Origin: Mangrovimicrobium sp033283325
Lineage (GTDB): Bacteria > Pseudomonadota > Gammaproteobacteria > Pseudomonadales > Halieaceae
Assembly: GCA_033283325.1 (NCBI GenBank)
Contig: JAWMQO010000005.1
Span: 124,001 to 188,000, forward strand
Direction of reading: 5' to 3'
Length of the DNA stretch: 64,000 bases
A model generated the notes under the pieces. The model worked only from the letters and a program-made list of their open reading frames with translations, did not search any database and was not told the DNA's origin. Positions 8,901 through 15,482 of this stretch are shown in pieces. A program made the translations under genes and the position numbers. Within the stretch, counting starts at the first letter, position 1, and every line of letters starts with the position of its first letter.

Positions 8901-8968
8901 GCCGGACGATCGAGAGCTACCAGTCCGGAACCTCGGTCAGCGTGACCCTGAATTACGAGTTCCTGTGA
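5909..8968 (+). CDS. TonB-dependent receptor with N-terminal carboxypeptidase-regulatory-like domains, PhoB-box controlled
   Basis: A 1019-residue outer-membrane receptor of the long TonB-dependent receptor class with an N-terminal extension. The signal is MKRYIGFLGIALSLVSHQVLAA. Two beta-sandwich regions follow: one at ~20-110 (VAVFLDEVPLSGVYVTLDDV) and a clear carboxypeptidase-regulatory-like repeat at ~120-200 (GFITGTVADTAGAPIAGALVSA). A TonB-box-like EEVIVKG comes next, then the plug (VVGVAVTDDKYATVRGLDGRYIS) and a barrel ending in EF-L. I choose the ATG at 5909 (AGAGG upstream) over an in-frame TTG at 5882, because it starts the signal peptide. The beta-helix lipoprotein follows 106 nt later on the same strand. 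The PhoB box suggests a phosphorus-containing ligand, but none can be named. Confidence 0.9.
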   Translation: MKRYIGFLGIALSLVSHQVLAATVYVAVFLDEVPLSGVYVTLDDVPLGLTNERGAVQTGLAQGEHSLALSDDDITLPVAFSSAADQDVEVKVVFHKADGVEPVVDVRKFAEGDTGASGFITGTVADTAGAPIAGALVSAGGSGVSATTNAEGIYVLQVPRGDYPLQVSAEGFSDVSVDRLHVMADMGITVGVTLRPPAASGAAVALPSIAVEEVIVKGVFQATENASDIERFATTITNAIDVAQLERFGDSDVASALNRVVGVAVTDDKYATVRGLDGRYISSTLNGLLMPSTDPQRRDVQLDLFPTNILGGIEIQKSYTPDQLASTTGGSIKILTKGIPDERIHKVSGSLGYNFDVTGDEIVSYRGSNTDWAGFDSGLRKLPRSVVDATDGGRSLTICDPAIDPVRCTSELQAAQLGVKFQDDYNLKEKTALPEGSASWAFGDRLQAGDSGNEWGYYLTADYDYSTQDRGRAELTNPLDTSGYYMRSNETVTINGYGVVGYEYGVANEVLSKTTLLRSTDDTTRHEVGTDLEDSEIDKTILQYVERQFFSQAFTGHNEWEPDYGLHALDWRVAYSRTDREEPDRRQYTYFNGNLSTSAFERRWSDLEEDAVDAVLDYTFTLDWGQLSSTAFKAGVLWSDKEREVEQYRFGIRLGSRNDLALGIDDDLEKDVLPYYNFALDRVRLAANTADTDSYDSSEEITAYYLTTDTEFGDNWSMTLGARYEDFSQELSYPNQTGANNLLEADDWYPAFALTWRPSEEIQLRAGWSETVSYPGLIERSESLSYDPETDDPIFGNPDLQVSTIENLDLRAEYYFTDTSSVSLAVFSKAIDKPIETALPDASGSAASSGITFRNQDSADLLGIELDGQMDLFDEPDYLMFVGGNISYIDSEVELGADSLRLEGASANGRQLQGQSEWLANIQLGFDHYPTEQKFTFLVNWFDDRIYRIARGEATGPEIEAGRILIDFTYEKMFNDNFTIEAAIKNLLNEEVEYTQNGRTIESYQSGTSVSVTLNYEFL

Positions 8969-9074
8969 TGGGCGGACCTTACGGCAAGCAGTTCCCGGCC
9001 CGCGTCCTTCGCATCGCTTCGATGCAGTGCGGGAAACCGCTAAACACACTTTCTGACTGTTAAAGGAAAATTCC

Positions 9075-11906
9075 ATGTTACAGCGCAAACTCATGGTTGC
9101 AGTCCTCCTCGCAGCAACGACCCTCGCGGGTTGTAGCGGCGGCGACGAGGGAGACGATGTCACCATCAATATCGATGCCGGCCCCGGTGAGCCCAGTGAG
9201 CCGAACGAGCCGAATAACCCGGCTCCCGGCGATTGCGACAACGTGGTCGAGGCTGACTTCGTCAGCTTCAACGACGACTGCTCTGTCGGCACCCTCTCGG
9301 GCAATGTCGATGAAGACTACACCCTGACGTCCGATATCCAGTGGCGACTCGACGGCACCGTGCGGGTCGGCAACGGCAACGAGAACGTGGCTGACCTGGA
9401 CGACGTGCAGGCAATCAGGGATGCAGGTGTGGTCCTGACAGTCGAAGCCGGCACCGATGTCCGCGCCTTCGACACCGGCGCCCTGCTGGTAACCCGCGGC
9501 TCCAAACTGATGGCCGAGGGTAGCGCCAGCGCACCCATTACCTTCAGCTCGCTGGACGACAACTACGACGGTCTCGGCGAGTGGGGCGGGATCATCATCC
9601 AGGGCTTTGCACCCCAGTACGGCCAGGGCGGCACCGGCGCCTGCTTCGGCACCGGCGACGTGTGTAACGTCGAGGGCGAGGGCGGTACCGATGTCGCGGT
9701 TTACGGCGGCAACGACCCCTCCGACAACAGCGGCGTGCTGCGTTACGTACGCATCGCCGAGGGCGGCCTGGTTGCCGGCCCGAACAACGAGATCAACGGC
9801 CTGACCCTGCAGGGTGTCGGCTATGGCACCGAGATCGAGTACGTGCAGGTCCACAACAACCTGGACGACGGCATCGAGTGGTTCGGCGGTACCGTGAGCG
9901 TCAAGCACGTGGTCCTCACCGGCAACGACGATGACGACATCGACTTCGACGAAGGCTTCATGGGTAACATCCAGTTCGCCATCGTGATCAAGGACCAGGA
10001 CAAGGCGGCGCCGACAGGCTCCAACGACCCGCGCGCCATCGAGGCCAACTCCTCCGATGACGAGTACACCCCGGAGACCGAGGCAGTGATCGCCAACGTC
10101 ACCATCATCGGCGGGCCGCTGAACAACAACGCCGACAGCGACGCCGGCCCGCAGCCGGGCATGCGCCTGCGCGGTGCCGTGAATACCAGCATCTACAACA
10201 CCTCGGTGGCCTGGTTCGACGCGGGTTGCATCCGCATCGACGACGCCGACGTCAACGGCGACGGCTCCCTGGTCGTGCCCTCCATGGTCAGCCTGACAAA
10301 CGTCCTCAACGACTGTGAAGGCGGCATCTACAACAAGCGCGCCGCGGATGCCGCGAGCAACGTGGTCATGGAAACCCTGACTTACAGCGACACCCTGGCG
10401 ATCAACGAACCGGCGGCGGTACTGGGCTCCGCGCCGACCATCATGCCGGCCAACAACGGCTCCAGCTTCATGTTCGAGGAAACCAGCTATGTCGGCGCGG
10501 TCGATCCCGCGGCTGATTCCGGCTGGTGGCAGGGTTGGACCATCGAAGGCTCCGTGGGCGAAAGCGAGCCGGTGGAAGAGGCCAGCTTCGTCAGCTGCAA
10601 CGCCGCCCAGACCCAGTGCACCGTGGAAGGTGTCATCGACCAGGACTACACCTTTGTCGCCGGTGTCGAGTGGCGCCTGTCCGGTGAGGTCATCGTGGGT
10701 ACCGGTAACGGCACCGTGGATGACGACGCCGACGTCCAGGCGGTACGCGATGCGGGCGTGACCCTGACTATTCGTCCCGGCGTTCACGTGAAGGCCTTCG
10801 ACGACGGCTCCCTGCTGGTCACCCGCGGCTCCAAACTGATGGCGGTAGGCTCCATGGCCAGCCCGATCACTTTCTCCAGCCTCGACGATGACTTCGACGG
10901 CGAGGGCGAATGGGGCGGCCTGATCCTCCAGGGCTTTGCCCCGCAGTACGGTCAGGGCGGCACTGGTCCCTGCTACGGCGCGGGCACCGTGTGTAACGTG
11001 GTGGGCGAGGGCGGTACCGTCGTCGGTAACTACGGCGGCAACGACCCGGCGGACAACAGCGGCGCCCTGCGCTTCGTGCGTATCGCCGAGGGCGGCCTGG
11101 TGGCCGGCCCGAACAACGAGATCAACGGCCTGACCCTGCAGGGTGTCGGTTATGGCACGGACATCGAGTACGTCCATGTCCACGGCAACCTCGACGACGG
11201 CATCGAGTGGTTCGGCGGTACCGTCAACGTCAAGCACGTCGTGCTGACCAACAATGACGACGACGATATCGACTTCGACGAGGGCTACCGCGGCAACATC
11301 CAGTACGCCATCGTGCGCAAGAACCCGAACAAGGCGGCGCCCACCGGCTCCAACGACCCGCGCGGTATCGAGGCCAACTCCTCTGACGACGAGTACACCC
11401 CGGAGACCGAAGCGGCAATCGCCAACGTGCTGATCCTGGGCAGCGACGTCAACAACAACGATGCCAGCGACGCCGGCGCCCAGCCCGGTATGCGCCTGCG
11501 CGGCGCGCTGATGGTCTCCATCTACAACACCGCGGTGAAGGATTTCGATGTGGGTTGTATCCGTATCGACGACGCCGACGTCAATGGCGACGGCAGCACC
11601 ATCGTCGAATCCGACGTCACCCTGGTCAACGTGCTTGGCGAATGTGCCGACGGCTTCTACAACAAGCGTGAGGCGGATACCGAGGATAACGCGGGCGAGG
11701 CCACCAACACCGGCGTTACCACCGACAGCGCCTGGGCCCTGACCGACGCCGAGGCCATCGTGCCGGTGCCGAACATCGTGCCGGTGGACAACGGTTCAGG
11801 CTTCACCTTCGAAGAGACCGATTACGTTGGCGCCGTCGATCCCGGCACTGCGGAAGAAGATGCCTGGTGGTTCGGCTGGACCATTCCGGGCGCGCTCCAG
11901 GAGTGA
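9075..11906 (+). CDS. Large surface-type lipoprotein with two tandem beta-helix modules
   Basis: A 943-residue lipoprotein: signal MLQRKLMVAVLLAATTLAGC with lipobox LAGC (Cys20), then an acidic Pro/Glu/Asn linker (GEPSEPNEPNNPAPG). The rest is two near-identical modules, ~59-495 and ~502-943. Each starts with an E-A-x-F-V-S segment and contains LLVTRGSKLMA, GFAPQYGQGGTG, RIAEGGLVAGPNNEINGLTL, DDGIEWFGGTV and the Asp-rich N-D-D-D-D-I-D-F-D-E-G loop, ending in EET-YVGAVDP-WW-GWTI. The repeated G-x-hydrophobic pattern suggests a right-handed parallel beta-helix; the Asp-rich loop may bind calcium. It probably forms a pair with the TonB receptor upstream. Function unknown. Confidence 0.82.
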   Translation: MLQRKLMVAVLLAATTLAGCSGGDEGDDVTINIDAGPGEPSEPNEPNNPAPGDCDNVVEADFVSFNDDCSVGTLSGNVDEDYTLTSDIQWRLDGTVRVGNGNENVADLDDVQAIRDAGVVLTVEAGTDVRAFDTGALLVTRGSKLMAEGSASAPITFSSLDDNYDGLGEWGGIIIQGFAPQYGQGGTGACFGTGDVCNVEGEGGTDVAVYGGNDPSDNSGVLRYVRIAEGGLVAGPNNEINGLTLQGVGYGTEIEYVQVHNNLDDGIEWFGGTVSVKHVVLTGNDDDDIDFDEGFMGNIQFAIVIKDQDKAAPTGSNDPRAIEANSSDDEYTPETEAVIANVTIIGGPLNNNADSDAGPQPGMRLRGAVNTSIYNTSVAWFDAGCIRIDDADVNGDGSLVVPSMVSLTNVLNDCEGGIYNKRAADAASNVVMETLTYSDTLAINEPAAVLGSAPTIMPANNGSSFMFEETSYVGAVDPAADSGWWQGWTIEGSVGESEPVEEASFVSCNAAQTQCTVEGVIDQDYTFVAGVEWRLSGEVIVGTGNGTVDDDADVQAVRDAGVTLTIRPGVHVKAFDDGSLLVTRGSKLMAVGSMASPITFSSLDDDFDGEGEWGGLILQGFAPQYGQGGTGPCYGAGTVCNVVGEGGTVVGNYGGNDPADNSGALRFVRIAEGGLVAGPNNEINGLTLQGVGYGTDIEYVHVHGNLDDGIEWFGGTVNVKHVVLTNNDDDDIDFDEGYRGNIQYAIVRKNPNKAAPTGSNDPRGIEANSSDDEYTPETEAAIANVLILGSDVNNNDASDAGAQPGMRLRGALMVSIYNTAVKDFDVGCIRIDDADVNGDGSTIVESDVTLVNVLGECADGFYNKREADTEDNAGEATNTGVTTDSAWALTDAEAIVPVPNIVPVDNGSGFTFEETDYVGAVDPGTAEEDAWWFGWTIPGALQE
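9249..11903 (+). repeat. Internal tandem duplication (about 1.3 kb x 2) within the lipoprotein gene
   Basis: Module 1 (about 9249-10556) and module 2 (about 10578-11903) are strongly similar over their whole length, with identical DNA runs in the central part (for example around 9760-9830 and 11100-11150). The divergence in the outer parts shows that the duplication is not recent, or that the core has been kept alike by selection or gene conversion. Confidence 0.85.
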
Positions 11907-11952
11907 AACGAAAGGGGCGCTTGATCCACGGGCGCCCCGAACCTTAAACGAA

Positions 11953-11974
11953 AACGCGCCCGGAAGGGCGCGTT
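11953..11974 (+). terminator. Hairpin after the lipoprotein gene
   Basis: AACGCGCCC-GGAA-GGGCGCGTT is a perfect 9-bp stem with a GGAA loop, about 46 nt after the lipoprotein stop. No T-run follows. It may act with the stronger hairpin at 12005-12028. Confidence 0.55.
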
Positions 11975-12004
11975 CATCACAGAACAAGGTTTTGGGTCCA
12001 TTTG

Positions 12005-12028
12005 GCCGGCTTTCACGCCGGCTTTTTT
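12005..12028 (+). terminator. Rho-independent terminator
   Basis: GCCGGC-TTTCAC-GCCGGC followed by TTTTTT. It closes the TonB receptor/lipoprotein operon and lies 44 nt before the end of the convergent small gene at 12072. Confidence 0.8.
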
Positions 12029-12071
12029 GTGGCTGTAAAACCGCAGACCCGAGTCTTCGGTTGTCAGCGCT

Positions 12072-12398
12072 TCAGGTGCCGACGCTGATCAGGCGGGTTT
12101 CGACGCTGCCGTCCTTGTTCTCCTGGTAGCGATACTTCACCTCGCTGCCTTCCGGCGCGCTGGTGACGCGAGGGTCCGAGGGTAACTGGAATTCGAGTTT
12201 CTCGCCGCGGCGAACACGGCAGCGGGATTCCTCGTCGTACTTGGACATGGAGTGGAACTGTACGGTCATTTCCTGTCCGCTGGTGTCGTTGGAGCGATCG
12301 ACAGTACCCTCCAGCAGGCAGTCGCGGGAACCTGCGCTTGCGCCCGCCGCTGCGCCGACCAGGACAATAGTGGACAGGGCCATGGTGAATTTATTCAT
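12072..12398 (-). CDS. Small exported protein, function unknown
   Basis: A 108-residue protein with a Sec signal (MNKFTMALSTIVLVGAAAGASA, cleavage near residue 22). The mature ~86 residues have two Cys (RDCLLEG, SRCRVRR) that could form a disulphide, and a short beta-rich pattern (EGTVDRSND, EMTVQFHSMS, KLEFQLPSD, EVKYRYQENKDGS). I do not recognise the family. AGGAGGTAAG lies before the ATG. It is convergent with the beta-helix lipoprotein and divergent from the PhoB-box gene at 12751, sharing the TGTCAT-rich intergenic region. Confidence 0.72.
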   Translation of the reverse strand: MNKFTMALSTIVLVGAAAGASAGSRDCLLEGTVDRSNDTSGQEMTVQFHSMSKYDEESRCRVRRGEKLEFQLPSDPRVTSAPEGSEVKYRYQENKDGSVETRLISVGT

Positions 12399-12432
12399 TG
12401 TGCTTACCTCCTTGCTGTGGGGCGTGGCTCAA

Positions 12433-12592
12433 CTGTCACACACCCATTTTCCGCTTCAGGCTGATGAATTCATGTAAGTGTCATATTGCTGTAGCATTTA
12501 ACTGCTAGCTCATGGTCGAAGGATACGCATAAATGCCCGGGCGCATCTATCGTTGTCATAAAAAATTCATATTTAATAAATATTTATGACAC
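12433..12592. promoter_or_regulatory. Cluster of TGTCAT-type PhoB half-sites in divergent intergenic region
   Basis: Four half-site-like elements precede the good box at 12636: CTGTCAC (12433-12439), GTGTCAT (12478-12484, with AATTCAT 11 bp upstream), TTGTCAT-AAAA-AATTCAT (12553-12570), and GTGTCAT on the minus strand (12586-12592). The surrounding 352-nt gap (12399-12750) is unusually AT-rich for this genome and holds no gene that I can support. Confidence 0.4.
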
Positions 12593-12635
12593 ATTTGGTG
12601 ACCCTGCTTACGCCGCCCGGTCGGCCGTCAGCAAA

Positions 12636-12653
12636 CTGTCAAAATACCGTCAT
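12636..12653 (+). promoter_or_regulatory. PhoB box upstream of small exported protein
   Basis: CTGTCAA-AATA-CCGTCAT: two 7-mers, each 6/7 to the PhoB half-site, with a 4-bp A/T spacer. A third 7-mer, GTGTAAT (12658-12664, 5/7), continues the 11-bp period after ATTT. It lies 98 nt before the ATG at 12751. Confidence 0.72.
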
Positions 12654-12750
12654 ATTTGTGTAATCAAAACCGGGTAACTTCGCGGTTTTAGGAGTGTGGG
12701 CCCCAGTTGTATGGAAGAGGCCCTGTGAAACAGACTGGAACCCGAGCGAA

Positions 12751-13110
12751 ATGCGCAAATTAGCTGTTGTTACCGGCATGATAGCCGCCCTTCTGGCCTT
12801 GCCGGCGTTTTCGCTGTCTCTCGCGCCCGAGGAGTTCAGCGCGTCCCGCCAGATGGCCTGCGTGCTGGCCGAGCAGTCCCTCGGCTACCTGAGCGAGACC
12901 GAGTACGGCTCCCGCACCCACGACGTGCTGGACGGCTTCGACGATGCGGAGCGAGACAACATTCTGTCAAAGGCGATTGGCTACATGGATGGCCTGATGT
13001 TCGATATCTCCGCGGATGACGCCACCGAGGTCGATCACCGCCTGGAGCAATTCGTCGCCAGCCAGTCCTGCGCCAGCGAAGGTTTCCAGAACGCCACCCT
13101 GCGCCTGTAA
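12751..13110 (+). CDS. Small exported protein behind a PhoB box, function unknown
   Basis: A 119-residue protein. The signal RKLAVVTGMIAALLALPAFSLS is followed by a mature part of ~97 residues that reads as mainly helical and acidic (EEFSASRQMACVLAEQSLGYLSETEYG, DVLDGFDDAERDNILSKAIGYMDGLMFD). Two Cys (MACVL and SQSCASE) may form one disulphide. I start at the ATG at 12751 because it begins the signal; the frame is open 57 nt further upstream. No family recognised. The PhoB box implies induction by phosphate starvation, which makes this an untested candidate phosphate-stress protein. Confidence 0.7.
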   Translation: MRKLAVVTGMIAALLALPAFSLSLAPEEFSASRQMACVLAEQSLGYLSETEYGSRTHDVLDGFDDAERDNILSKAIGYMDGLMFDISADDATEVDHRLEQFVASQSCASEGFQNATLRL

Positions 13111-13143
13111 GTCTCAGGCGCTTTTCAATTCAGCTCCGCCTGC

Positions 13144-13791
13144 TCAATCTCCGGCACACACCCGGCGAAAGCCCGCCGCCGTAAAGGGAATCATCCTTTC
13201 GAAGGCTGCGCCGATGTCGGCGGAGACACACTTTCCCCCCGAGAGCTTGTCGATGCGGCCGGTCTTGGCCAGAGCCAGGGTCAGTGCGCCGGACAGGTTC
13301 TGGTAGCACCAGTAGATGTCCTCATCCCGCCCCTGCGGCAGGGCGATTTTGAGCGCCTTGATGAACTCCGCGACCAGCTTGTCGAACAGGCTCGACATCA
13401 TTTTCGGTGCCCAGTAGGGCGAGTTGTTGATATACGCGACCAGGGCCAGGTAATTGGTCCAGCCGCTGTCGCCACCGCGCTGGGCATCGTCCAGCGGGGT
13501 CAGGAATGCGGCAATAATCTCTTCCAGTGGCGGCCCTTCCGGCCCTGCCTGGGCCTGGGCGGCGCGCAGGGCTTCCAGGCGTGCATTGTTGAGCTCCGCA
13601 GCCCGGCGGTCGAAGACGGCCTGGAACAGGTCGAGCTTTTTGCCGAAGTGGTAGTTGGCCAGGGCGACGTCGACACCGGCGCCGCTGGCGATCTGGCGCA
13701 AGGTGACGCCGTCGTAGCCATGCAGGGCGAACAACTCTTCAGCGACATCCAGAATGCGTTCACTCTTCGGGCTGGGCGGTTTCTTGCTCAT
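13144..13791 (-). CDS. TetR-family regulator (CecR/YbiH-like) of the adjacent uptake cluster
   Basis: A 215-residue TetR repressor. The N-terminal HTH is plain: SERILDVAEELFALHGYDGVTLRQIASGAGVDVALANYHFGKKLDLFQAVFDRR, which resembles the CecR/YbiH branch, and a ~140-residue ligand domain follows. I choose the ATG at 13791 (AGGAAG 7 nt upstream) over an in-frame codon at 13827. The gene is divergent from the sodium symporter, and an operator-like repeat (13837-13852) lies between them. The same repeat occurs twice before the TonB receptor at 15483, so it very probably represses itself and the cluster. The inducer, perhaps an acyl-CoA or the imported acid, is unknown. Confidence 0.87.
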   Translation of the reverse strand: MSKKPPSPKSERILDVAEELFALHGYDGVTLRQIASGAGVDVALANYHFGKKLDLFQAVFDRRAAELNNARLEALRAAQAQAGPEGPPLEEIIAAFLTPLDDAQRGGDSGWTNYLALVAYINNSPYWAPKMMSSLFDKLVAEFIKALKIALPQGRDEDIYWCYQNLSGALTLALAKTGRIDKLSGGKCVSADIGAAFERMIPFTAAGFRRVCAGD

Positions 13792-13836
13792 TTTGCTTCC
13801 TGTCGGCGAATCGGCAGAGGTTAGCATATTTGATTA

Positions 13837-13852
13837 TTCAACAAATGTTGAA
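13837..13852. promoter_or_regulatory. TetR operator 1 (divergent promoter)
   Basis: TTCAACAAATGTTGAA: inverted repeat TTCAAC-N4-GTTGAA, extended on both sides by A/T pairs. It sits between the TetR gene and the symporter gene. A possible -35 (TTGAAT, 13849-13854) overlaps it, with a -10 (TATAAC, 13873-13878) 18 bp downstream. Confidence 0.8.
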
Positions 13853-13892
13853 TATGCTGCGCGCAATAATTCTATAACGGCAGGATGAGCCC

Positions 13893-15362
13893 ATGTCCCC
13901 CGAGCTTTTCAAATACCTCGTCGTAGCTGCTTACGCGCTGCTGGTGTACTGGTTGTCCTGGCGCGGTATGCGACGCACGCGATCAGTGGCCGGGTTTTCC
14001 ATCGGCAACAAGGACATGAATCCCTGGCTGGTGGGCATCACCCTGGCTGCATCCATTTCCTCCACCGCGACATTCGTAATCAACCCGGGTTTTGTCTATG
14101 CCGATGGCCTGTCCGCCTACCTGCACTACGGGGTGGCCGGTTCGCTGGGTATTCTCACCGCGTTCCTGGTGCTGACCAAAGGCTTCCTGCGGCTGGGAGA
14201 GAAGCACGCGGCGCTTACCATTCCCCAGTGGATCTACTACCGCTACAACCACCGCGGATTCAGCCTGTTCTTCGCCTTCATCAACCTGCTGTCGATCACC
14301 TTCGTGGTGCTGATACTGGTGGGCTGCAGCCTGCTGGTCACCGGGCTGTTCCCGGTGGAGCAGAAAACAGCGCTGATACTGGTGCTGGTGTTCGTCTTCT
14401 CCTACGTGTTGATGGGGGGCACCTATGCCCACGCGTACACCAACTCGCTGCAGGGCGTCATGATGCTGCTGGTGACCCTGGTACTGTTCGTACAGGGCTG
14501 GAAATACTTCGACGGCGATTTTTTCGGCGCGCTGCAGACGGTCAGCGCCAATTACGCGGCGCCTTTCAACAGCAGCAGCCGCCTGTATTTCGACTTCTTT
14601 TCGGTGTTCGTCAGCGGCTTCGTGATTACTTTCGCCCTGATGCTGCAACCGCATATCCTGACCAAAGTGCTGTATTTGCGCAGCGAAAAGGACATTCGGC
14701 ACTTCATCGCTTCGACGGTGATCGTCGGCACGGTGTTCACCCTGATGCTGATGATCGGCTTCTACGCCAGGCTGTCGGGGCTGGAAGTCGACGCCCAGGA
14801 TACCGTGGTGCGCGAATACCTCCTGCAGGAATTCGCGACCTCGGTGTGGGGCGAATACGTGCTCGTCTTCATCTTCATTACCCTGCTTGCTGCGGGTATG
14901 AGCACCCTCGACGGTATCCTGGTTTCGCTTTCCGCCATGGTGGTGACCGACATCGTGACACCGCTGTTCGGCCAGCGGGTGAACGGACTCGCGCTGTCGC
15001 GCTGGGTACTGGTATCGGTGGGTGTCATCGGCATTGTGCTGGCCTGGAACCCACCGCCGCTGATCGGGCTGTTTGCCCAGAAAGGGGTCTATGGCCTTGC
15101 CGCAGCGTCCCTGGTGCCGGTGGTATTCGGGGTGCTGGTGCGGCGGCACATCCCGCTCTGGGTGGTGGCCGGGTCCGCGGCCATCGGCCTACTGCTGCAT
15201 CTCTTGCTGAACCTGGTTGTCGGGGTAGAAAACCCGGCAGTCTCAGCGACATACGCGATTATTGCGGCGCTTGTCTTCGGCCTTGCAGGGCTCTGGTTGA
15301 GCCGTGAAGGAAGCGCCGCAGGCAAGGTGAACCCGGCCGAGAAACTGCAATCCGGGGCTTGA
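13893..15362 (+). CDS. Sodium:solute symporter (SSS family)
   Basis: A 489-residue inner-membrane transporter with about 13 hydrophobic helices. It shows SSS-family features: RGMRRTRSVAGFSIGNKDMNPWLVGITLAASISSTATFV in the first helices and the family pattern near LLAAGMSTLDGILVSLSAMVVTDI. Members use the sodium gradient to import small solutes such as sugars, amino acids and organic acids. The start at 13893 has AGGA 8-11 nt upstream; an in-frame ATG at 13884 is an alternative. It is first in the TetR-controlled cluster, ahead of the outer-membrane receptor. The substrate is unknown, but the downstream ligase suggests a carboxylate. Confidence 0.88.
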   Translation: MSPELFKYLVVAAYALLVYWLSWRGMRRTRSVAGFSIGNKDMNPWLVGITLAASISSTATFVINPGFVYADGLSAYLHYGVAGSLGILTAFLVLTKGFLRLGEKHAALTIPQWIYYRYNHRGFSLFFAFINLLSITFVVLILVGCSLLVTGLFPVEQKTALILVLVFVFSYVLMGGTYAHAYTNSLQGVMMLLVTLVLFVQGWKYFDGDFFGALQTVSANYAAPFNSSSRLYFDFFSVFVSGFVITFALMLQPHILTKVLYLRSEKDIRHFIASTVIVGTVFTLMLMIGFYARLSGLEVDAQDTVVREYLLQEFATSVWGEYVLVFIFITLLAAGMSTLDGILVSLSAMVVTDIVTPLFGQRVNGLALSRWVLVSVGVIGIVLAWNPPPLIGLFAQKGVYGLAAASLVPVVFGVLVRRHIPLWVVAGSAAIGLLLHLLLNLVVGVENPAVSATYAIIAALVFGLAGLWLSREGSAAGKVNPAEKLQSGA

Positions 15363-15388
15363 CACTTCAACGTTTGTTGAATTACTGT
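15359..15388 (+). promoter_or_regulatory. Promoter with operator in the spacer, upstream of TonB receptor
   Basis: A perfect -35 (TTGACA, 15359-15364) overlaps the symporter stop codon. After a 17-18 bp spacer comes a weak -10 (TTACTG or TACTGT). The spacer is almost wholly filled by operator 2, so repressor binding would exclude RNA polymerase. Confidence 0.5.
15366..15381. promoter_or_regulatory. TetR operator 2
   Basis: TTCAACGTTTGTTGAA: the same TTCAAC-N4-GTTGAA inverted repeat as at 13837. Its start is 32 bp, about three helical turns, from the start of operator 3. Confidence 0.78.
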
Positions 15389-15397
15389 TCCTGCAAA

Positions 15398-15413
15398 TTC
15401 AACGAATGTTGAA
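15398..15413. promoter_or_regulatory. TetR operator 3
   Basis: TTCAACGAATGTTGAA, extended to a 20-bp inverted repeat by AA/TT flanks. It lies just downstream of the likely promoter of the TonB receptor gene, 70 nt before its ATG. Confidence 0.78.
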
Positions 15414-15482
15414 TTGAAGGTCGGCGGTACTACCGGCGATCATGAAATTCGACTTAATAACGATTAAAAAGAGGTCACACTA

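Noticed and set aside
9078..11237. 719-codon open frame on the minus strand, rich in Val, His and Asp
   Set aside because: It is antisense to the repeated lipoprotein gene. Its own apparent repeats mirror the module duplication of the sense gene.
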